This document shows positions 60,841 through 64,000 of a stretch of 64,000 nucleotides of DNA, in pieces. The DNA comes from CAILZL01 sp049840395 (lineage in GTDB: Bacteria; Pseudomonadota; Gammaproteobacteria; Steroidobacterales; Steroidobacteraceae): positions 124,001 to 188,000 of the forward strand of contig JASGLD010000009.1 in assembly GCA_049840395.1 (NCBI GenBank), read 5' to 3'. Position 1 is the stretch's first letter; the number at the start of each line of letters is the position of its first letter. The translations under genes were made by a program, and so were the position numbers. The notes under the pieces are model-generated. The model did no database searches, was not told the DNA's origin, and was given only the letters and a program-made list of their open reading frames with translations.

Positions 60841-62103
60841 CTATTGACGCGTACGACGATCAATCCCTTGACGTCGCTCGACCATACGTAGTGCACGTAG
60901 CCGCGGCAGCAAAGCCTTGCGTCCCACCGCTTGTACTAACGCTTCATTGAGCAGCTTGAAGGCTTGTTCGCGTTCGCCGGTCGCTTCCAACAACTTGGCG
61001 AGCATCTGGTAGGTTTCCAGACGCGGCCGCAAACCGAGACTGGCCTCCAGATAACTGCGTGCCTTGCCGTACAACTCATTGCGAATACAGCAGCGTGCGC
61101 AGGTCAGCAGCAAGGCGGCATCCTGGGGACGGGCATTGAGCCATTTCTCCACGGTTTGCAGCAAGGTCAAAGGTTCATCCATACCCGATTCGCTTTGCGC
61201 CAACTCGCCATAGGCCAGCACGGCTGTTTCGTCCCAATGTTCATTGAGCAGTTCGCGCAGCGCTTTCTCCGCTTGCGGGTGTGCATGGCAGGTCATGGCT
61301 GCGCGCGCATAGGTCACCACCATATCCGGACGCTTGGCCATCGACTTGGGCACTTCGCGCCAGGCCTGTTCCAGTTGCGCTGTATTGGCTGCGTTACCGG
61401 CTGCCTTGAGCATGTCGAGATGGACCTGCGCCAGAATTTCATCCACTGCGCTGGCTTGAATGCCGGCGGTGCTACGCAGTCGTGGCTCAAGTAGTTTCAA
61501 TTTCTGCCAGTCACCCTGCTGGCGATAGATGCGCGCCAGCAAACTCAGGCCGCGAGCGTTCTGATGACCGCTGGCATCCAGTTGTTCCAGTGTGGTGAGC
61601 GCTGCAGCCAGCTGGTTATGCCTCAATAGCATTTCCGCCTGGGTGATGTGCACGGCGGCACGCTGTTCCGGCGCCACATCCAGGGCCTTGGCCAGCCATT
61701 CGTCGCGCCGGGCGGGCGCGCCTTGCAGTTCGGCAGCGCGCGCTGCGGCCAGGTAGTGCACCAAGGGATGGCTGGCGCCAAAGGCCGAACGCGTCAGTGT
61801 TTGTTCGGCGGTGCTCCATTCGCCGGCCGATAACTCTTCCAAGCCCTGGGCAAGTTGTTGATGGCTGCGATCGCGTTGTCGCGCAGCGCGTTCTTCAGCT
61901 GTGCGCCGGCGCACGCGAATCAAACGAATACATAGCCGCACGCCAACATAAATGCCCAGTAGCAACAGCACGGCGACCGGCAGCGACATCTCGATGAGAT
62001 AGCCATGCAGCCCCAGCACCACGCGACCCGGATCGTCGAGCAACAGGGTGGCCAGCAGGCCGCCGATCAACAGAGCGAGGGCGACATAAATGCCCTGCTT
62101 CAT
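60841..62103 (-). CDS. hemY: Haem biosynthesis-associated protein HemY
   Basis: A 420-residue inner-membrane protein of the gammaproteobacterial HemY family (not the protoporphyrinogen oxidase also called HemY). Two N-terminal membrane helices (about 4-22 and 40-60) then a TPR-rich cytoplasmic or periplasmic domain. The sequences YLAAARAAELQGAPARRDEWLAKA and WLNARPQDAALLLTCARCCIRNELYGKARSYLEASL are typical. Translationally coupled to hemX by a 4-bp overlap. Role in haem synthesis is inferred from operon position only. Confidence 0.93.
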   Translation of the reverse strand: MKQGIYVALALLIGGLLATLLLDDPGRVVLGLHGYLIEMSLPVAVLLLLGIYVGVRLCIRLIRVRRRTAEERAARQRDRSHQQLAQGLEELSAGEWSTAEQTLTRSAFGASHPLVHYLAAARAAELQGAPARRDEWLAKALDVAPEQRAAVHITQAEMLLRHNQLAAALTTLEQLDASGHQNARGLSLLARIYRQQGDWQKLKLLEPRLRSTAGIQASAVDEILAQVHLDMLKAAGNAANTAQLEQAWREVPKSMAKRPDMVVTYARAAMTCHAHPQAEKALRELLNEHWDETAVLAYGELAQSESGMDEPLTLLQTVEKWLNARPQDAALLLTCARCCIRNELYGKARSYLEASLGLRPRLETYQMLAKLLEATGEREQAFKLLNEALVQAVGRKALLPRLRALRMVERRQGIDRRTRQ

Positions 62104-63110
62104 GGTGTACCCGTGCTCAAAGCCGCGCTGGCGCGCGTCAACGCTTGAATGGCGGAGGACAGATCCGGTGCGTTGGGCGCGATGTTCTGTTGCTCCAGTT
62201 GTTGTAGCTGCTGGCTCAGCTTGCCTACGGCCGCATCGTCCGAGTCGAAGGTCTGTTTGAGCCAGATATCGGCTGCACGCAAGTTATTTACGTAACCGTT
62301 CTGATCGTGCAGCGAGACGGCGAGGCGGGCATTCAACAACAGCAGTTGCAAATGGCGGCGCCGTAAAATTTGTTCGTCGCTGGTGAGAATCGCACCGGCG
62401 TCACCACCGACTTTGCGGATGGAGAACAAGCGACTCATGCTGCGTTTCAACAGTACCCATGCGCGTTTGAATCCTGCATCCGGTAGCGTCTCGTTGGCAG
62501 CGCTGGACGGCTGCAAGAGTCCAGCCAGTTTGAGGTCGTCGACTTGTCGTTCGGCCAGGGTCAACTGCTGTTGAATATCCTTGAGATCGCCACGCGGCAA
62601 CGAGCGTAGCTGCGCCAGTGTGTTGCCGACCTGTCTCTGCATGGCTTCCAGTGTGGCATCGCTACCCGATTGCAACACTGTCTCGGCGGCGGTCAGCGAA
62701 TCGATGGCGGCGGTTACGTTGTGCGCGACCTGCAGTTGATCGTCAGCCAGGCGCAGCAGGTACAGTGCTTCATTGGTGATCGACTGACGTTGTGCTGCGG
62801 CAGCGCGGCTGCTCAGCGAGCCCAAGTTGTCAGTCAGACCGCTCAATCCGGTTTGCAACTCGCTTACCTGGCGACCTTGCGCTGCATTGGTGGCAATCAG
62901 CGCTTCAACTTGATTGCGCAATGCAGTGTTGTTCTCCTGCATCGCCTGCTGTGCGATCTCCACTTCAACCAGACGCGCGCGCAGGATATCGACACGCGCC
63001 AGTGAATAGGCCAGCCCCAGCAATGCCAGCACACCGACGATGATCAGCGCTCTGCGGGTAGTGCCGCGGGCCGAAGCGTTATTGGCATTGGTTGTTTGAG
63101 GACTGGCCAT
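62100..63110 (-). CDS. hemX: HemX-family membrane protein
   Basis: A 336-residue HemX protein, annotated in many genomes as uroporphyrinogen-III C-methyltransferase, although it lacks the methyltransferase domain. One N-terminal membrane helix (about 21-41), a coiled-coil (ILRARLVEVEIAQQAMQENNTALRNQ), then a helical domain with LLRLADDQLQVAHN. It overlaps hemY by 4 bp and follows hemD by 44 bp in the usual order hemC-D-X-Y. Confidence 0.93.
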   Translation of the reverse strand: MASPQTTNANNASARGTTRRALIIVGVLALLGLAYSLARVDILRARLVEVEIAQQAMQENNTALRNQVEALIATNAAQGRQVSELQTGLSGLTDNLGSLSSRAAAAQRQSITNEALYLLRLADDQLQVAHNVTAAIDSLTAAETVLQSGSDATLEAMQRQVGNTLAQLRSLPRGDLKDIQQQLTLAERQVDDLKLAGLLQPSSAANETLPDAGFKRAWVLLKRSMSRLFSIRKVGGDAGAILTSDEQILRRRHLQLLLLNARLAVSLHDQNGYVNNLRAADIWLKQTFDSDDAAVGKLSQQLQQLEQQNIAPNAPDLSSAIQALTRASAALSTGTP

Positions 63111-63154
63111 GCGTGCTTAGTCGAACTCAATTCAAGAAGGGTAATTCACTGCGG

Positions 63155-63934
63155 CTATCGTAACAGCTCGCTGCGAGCGCGGGTGTGCCAGCGTGTCAGC
63201 GCGGTCAGTAGTGCGGCATCTTCCGGGCTGTTGGCAATGACGCATTCACCACGCCAACCCAATTGACGTGCCGCAGCGGCGATACGTGCGCTGCCGGCCA
63301 GCAGTGTGCGGTCGACTGCCAGCGTGCGCGCGTCGTCGTCCAGTATGCTGGTCAATGCGTGCAGGGTATCGACGCTGGTTGCGGTAATCACATCGAGTTC
63401 ACCCGTTTGCAACAAGGTTTGCACGGCTAGATATTGATCCGCTTCCGGTATGGCCGCGCGGCGTTCGTAAACTTCGATGACTTCCACCTGGCTGCCGCGT
63501 GCAGTAAGCGTTTCGCGCAGTAACTCGCGTCCACCCTGGCCACGCACAATCAACACGCGAGCCGGAGGTGACTGCAATAGGGGGTGCATGAGCAAGGCTT
63601 CGCTATTGGCGGCCTGTTCGGGAGTGACATCGACGGTATAGCCCAGCGCTTGCAGTGTGAGTGCGGTGGCTGCACCTACTGCAGCGATGCGCGCCTGGGG
63701 ATAAGCGGCGAGAACACTCTGTCCATGATTGACCGCATTGCTGCTGATAAAGATCAGCAGATCCTGCGACGTTTCGGACAGGGTTGCCGCCTTGGCTTCA
63801 ATGGTCAGGACCGGCAGGCGCACCGCTGTGCCACCCAGATGCTGTATGCGTGCGCATAGTGCTTCGGCTTGCAACGTCGGCCGGGTGACCAGTACCTGCA
63901 AACCGGTCAAGGGAGGAATGACCAGGGGGATCAT
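63155..63934 (-). CDS. hemD: Uroporphyrinogen-III synthase
   Basis: A 259-residue HemD, which cyclises hydroxymethylbilane to uroporphyrinogen III. The weakly conserved family is recognisable by LVTRPTLQAEALCARIQHLGG near the start, IFISSNAVNHG, AVGAATALTLQALGY, LIVRGQGGRELLRETL and ITATSVDTLHAL. The ATG at 63934 overlaps the hemC stop (ATGA), the common hemC-hemD coupling. Confidence 0.93.
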   Translation of the reverse strand: MIPLVIPPLTGLQVLVTRPTLQAEALCARIQHLGGTAVRLPVLTIEAKAATLSETSQDLLIFISSNAVNHGQSVLAAYPQARIAAVGAATALTLQALGYTVDVTPEQAANSEALLMHPLLQSPPARVLIVRGQGGRELLRETLTARGSQVEVIEVYERRAAIPEADQYLAVQTLLQTGELDVITATSVDTLHALTSILDDDARTLAVDRTLLAGSARIAAAARQLGWRGECVIANSPEDAALLTALTRWHTRARSELLR

Positions 63935-64000
63935 GCGTGCCGCAACGACGCTAGTAATTTATCTGCGCCCAATGCCAACACTTGTTCGGCCAATTGCACG
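63931..64000 (-). CDS. hemC: Porphobilinogen deaminase, C-terminal end
   Basis: The last 22 full codons before TGA (63933-63931) encode a VQLAEQVLALGADKLLASLR end, as at the C-terminus of HemC. The rest lies past the window edge. The call rests on this short piece and on the hemD overlap. Confidence 0.75.
   Translation of the reverse strand, partial: VQLAEQVLALGADKLLASLRHA

Overview
The window reads as chromosomal DNA of a GC-rich gammaproteobacterium. The evidence is core gene content and order: tsaD divergent from rpsU-yqeY; folB-folK next to a pteridine reductase and a MidA-type methyltransferase; hemC-hemD-hemX-hemY; yggT-yggU-DUF4426; a class II ribonucleotide reductase split into nrdJa and nrdJb as in pseudomonads; and mltD, htpG and cca. 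My impression is a Nevskiales/Steroidobacterales-like lineage, but this is weak. No rRNA, tRNA, CRISPR array, phage or plasmid backbone was seen.

Layout. 1-3.6 kb: end of a LysR regulator, a GMC oxidoreductase, a TolB-like propeller and a small secreted duplicated-module protein. 3.6-8.5 kb: housekeeping block (yqeY, rpsU, tsaD, folB, folK, pteridine reductase, methyltransferase). 8.5-12.5 kb: exported-protein group (GlcG/HbpS-like, sulfatase, unknown, lactonase-type propeller). 12.6-19.8 kb: cca, a lipoprotein aminopeptidase, a DegQ-like protease and nrdJa-nrdJb with two NrdR boxes upstream. 19.8-24.1 kb: a flexible region with a hairpin-rich stretch, a DUF2188 gene, a REP-associated transposase (RAYT) flanked by REP-like elements, a peroxiredoxin, an acyltransferase and a RES/Xre toxin-antitoxin pair. 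24.2-38.7 kb: mostly core genes (tal, mltD, L,D-transpeptidase, ppnN, ParA-like, htpG with a heat-shock promoter, HU, yggT/yggU), plus an extradiol-dioxygenase-like and a SnoaL-like gene.

39-59.6 kb is the accessory part of greatest interest. It holds two paralogous FAD monooxygenases, a CrtI-like oxidoreductase with an overlapping 76-residue partner, a Rieske ferredoxin, a ring-cleavage-type VOC dioxygenase, a carboxymuconolactone-decarboxylase-family protein, an aldehyde dehydrogenase, a TetR regulator, a cupin, an acetoacetate-decarboxylase-family enzyme, an SDR and another VOC protein. Mixed in are exported proteins: two tandem-SnoaL proteins, one single SnoaL protein, a subclass B3 metallo-beta-lactamase, a beta-helix-like surface protein and a second lactonase-type propeller. 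The inferred theme is oxygenation, ring cleavage and decarboxylation of an unidentified aromatic or polyketide-like compound, probably under the TetR regulator. The substrate cannot be read from sequence. Several of the exported proteins share Gly/Ala/Met-rich segments even though their folds are unrelated.

59.8-64 kb returns to the core: an NAD-dependent epimerase-like protein and hemY, hemX, hemD and the end of hemC, all on the minus strand.
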